This document shows positions 35,249 through 36,345 of a stretch of 36,345 bases of DNA, one piece after another (the first letter of the stretch is position 1; each line of letters starts with the position of its first letter). Source of the stretch: Phenylobacterium deserti (lineage in GTDB: Bacteria > Pseudomonadota > Alphaproteobacteria > Caulobacterales > Caulobacteraceae); assembly GCA_943332615.1 (NCBI GenBank), contig CALQQB010000046.1, positions 1 through 36,345 on the forward strand, read 5' to 3'. A program made the position numbers and the translations under genes. The notes beneath the pieces are model-generated. The model did not search any database and was not told the DNA's origin. It was given only the letters and a program-made list of their open reading frames with translations.

Positions 35249-36163
35249 ATGCCGCGCGAGTATCGAGTTGTCCGAAGCGGCCTTCGCCCTGAATTTGTCC
35301 GCATCACTGCAGGTCAGCCCACCCTGAAACTCCCCCGTGTCAGACCCATCCTTCTCCTAGCGCTGCTGGTCCTGGGACTCGCCGCTACGGGTCTAACGCT
35401 GGGCTCGGCGACGCTCCAAATGGGTGACTTCTGGCACGGGGTTGGTGGCAATATGTTCGCCGATGCGATCGCCATCGGGCTCGGCGCGACGGTCATTGAC
35501 CAGCTAGTGAAGGGGCGGGAAGCCGAACGCTTGAAGCCCACCCTGCGAGCCGCGTGGCGGTCCGCGTGGCGGGTCCAGGATCGCATGGCCGGGTTCATCG
35601 AAATGGGGGTCGAAGGCTGCTTCGCGATGCCGTACGCCGCCGACCTTAAGGCCGCCATTGAGGATCAGGACCGGCGCTTCTTCGCGCGGATGCTCCAAGA
35701 CTTGGTGTTCGACCCCGATCAGCCTGAAGATAACAAGGCGAGAATTGGGGAAGGCAGAATGGCCGTCCAAGCGTACTTGGAGAAGGCCTTAGCCGAAGCG
35801 GGCCGATTCATGGAAAGGTTCGTCGGCGTCGCGCCGCCCGAGCTCGTTGGGCTGATCGAGAAGTTCGAAACGTCGCAGGTTGCCGAGTCCTCGACCCGCC
35901 GCGGGATTCGGTTGGGCCGAATCCATCGCACCCTGTGGGCCGACTTCTTGCAGATCGAGCACGAGCTGAAGGCAATGGTTATCGCAGCTCAAGGCGAGTT
36001 TGAGCTGAACCCTCCCTGGGATATGCGGCGGGTTGGTGCTGGCGCCGAGCGGTGGTTGAAGCCGAGCCCGGGCTGGACGGATGCCGCGCGTCGGCGGGTC
36101 GAGGTTATGCGGACGCCAAGATCGGAGCTGCCAACCCTACGAGATGACCCCGACCTTCAATGA
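35249..36163 (+). CDS. Membrane protein of unknown function
   Basis: 304 residues. A basic N-terminus (about 1-30) is followed by two hydrophobic segments, about 33-53 (ILLLALLVLGLAATGLTLGS) and 66-82 (NMFADAIAIGLGATVID). The remaining 220 residues are soluble and helical (KGREAERLKPTLRAAWRSAW, FLQIEHELKAMVIAAQ), probably cytoplasmic. I do not recognise a family. The ATG at 35249 is used; the frame is open upstream to 35003 through repeat sequence. It lies between the repeat gap and an insertion-sequence end, so it may belong to an accessory segment. Base composition is a little lower in GC than its neighbours. Confidence 0.65.
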   Translation: MPREYRVVRSGLRPEFVRITAGQPTLKLPRVRPILLLALLVLGLAATGLTLGSATLQMGDFWHGVGGNMFADAIAIGLGATVIDQLVKGREAERLKPTLRAAWRSAWRVQDRMAGFIEMGVEGCFAMPYAADLKAAIEDQDRRFFARMLQDLVFDPDQPEDNKARIGEGRMAVQAYLEKALAEAGRFMERFVGVAPPELVGLIEKFETSQVAESSTRRGIRLGRIHRTLWADFLQIEHELKAMVIAAQGEFELNPPWDMRRVGAGAERWLKPSPGWTDAARRRVEVMRTPRSELPTLRDDPDLQ

Positions 36164-36198
36164 CCACTCGAAGGCCCTTCAAACGCATTGCGGGCTTT

Positions 36199-36345
36199 AG
36201 CAGGCTGTTGAAGAAGTCCGTAGCGGCGCAGGACTCGGCATGATTCACTCTGGGTGAGAGGTCGCCTGAGGTGGTTTGATGCGTGGTTCGGACGAGCGGA
36301 CGGGATCGTTGTTCTCGTATGTGGACCTGGAGGCGCGGGTGCGGC
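36199..36345 (+). mobile_element. Left end of an insertion sequence, cut by the window
   Basis: The segment starts GGCTGTTGAAGAAGTCC, of the kind seen at the ends of IS1182/IS5-group elements, and leads into a transposase start. The right end is outside the window, so the exact boundary and any target duplication cannot be seen. Confidence 0.6.
36279..36345 (+). CDS. Transposase, N-terminal fragment (IS1182/IS5-like)
   Basis: The first 22 codons only: MRGSDERTGSLFSYVDLEAR and two more residues. This opening is typical of IS1182/IS5-group transposases. The gene continues past the window edge. Family assignment is from memory of the N-terminus and is not exact. Confidence 0.75.
   Translation, partial: MRGSDERTGSLFSYVDLEARVR

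Overview
The window is a GC-rich chromosomal stretch from an alphaproteobacterium, most likely a member of the Caulobacteraceae (Phenylobacterium/Caulobacter type). This rests on an UrcA-family protein, a membrane protein beginning with a MEIHKPKPWHG-type N-terminus, a single-domain FATGUY response regulator with an EcfG-type promoter, a TerB/J-domain protein, many small secreted proteins, and palindromic intergenic repeats of the kind seen in this family. The organism call is inference from gene content only. I see no rRNA, tRNA or CRISPR.

Layout. (1) 0.1-6.7 kb is a mixed accessory and housekeeping region. It holds a membrane-anchored protein inside 22-bp direct repeats, a stress-type response regulator with a bidirectional EcfG-like promoter, an UrcA protein with a strong terminator, a SUKH-domain protein opposite a small nuclease-like protein, a pirin quercetinase facing a secreted crystallin-fold protein across a perfect palindrome, and a secreted cyclophilin. 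(2) 6.7-16 kb holds a divergent DAACS-type transporter, a thioesterase-fold protein, a PqaA-type secreted hydrolase, an aminotransferase and a fused 5-oxoprolinase/hydantoinase whose linker is encoded by an inverted pair of palindromic repeats. (3) 16-18.7 kb holds a TerB-J-domain protein, a small membrane protein behind a palindromic operator, and an ABM-monooxygenase/acyl-CoA dehydrogenase pair.

(4) 18.7-28.1 kb is the most coherent and most interesting block. It contains a vanillate-demethylase-like Rieske oxygenase, a MarR regulator, an acyl-CoA ligase, an aromatic-acid MFS transporter, a DUF1932 dehydrogenase coupled to a second DAACS transporter, and an FAD aromatic hydroxylase. Among them lie remnants of a hydroxycinnamoyl-CoA hydratase/lyase-like crotonase, of pobA, of a CocE/NonD hydrolase and of an OmpA-domain gene. 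Three 15-bp palindromes of the form GTAnGT-N3-ACnTAC sit upstream of the oxygenase, in the ligase/transporter divergent gap, and upstream of the hydroxylase unit. I read this as a partly decayed hydroxycinnamate/methoxy-aromatic catabolic locus whose operators and regulator survive.

(5) 28.2-36.3 kb holds two small secreted proteins, a conserved protein of unknown function, a CYP153-like P450 divergent from an Old Yellow Enzyme reductase, an SMP-30 lactonase-like protein, folA, a repeat-filled gap, a membrane protein of unknown function, and the beginning of an insertion sequence cut by the window edge.
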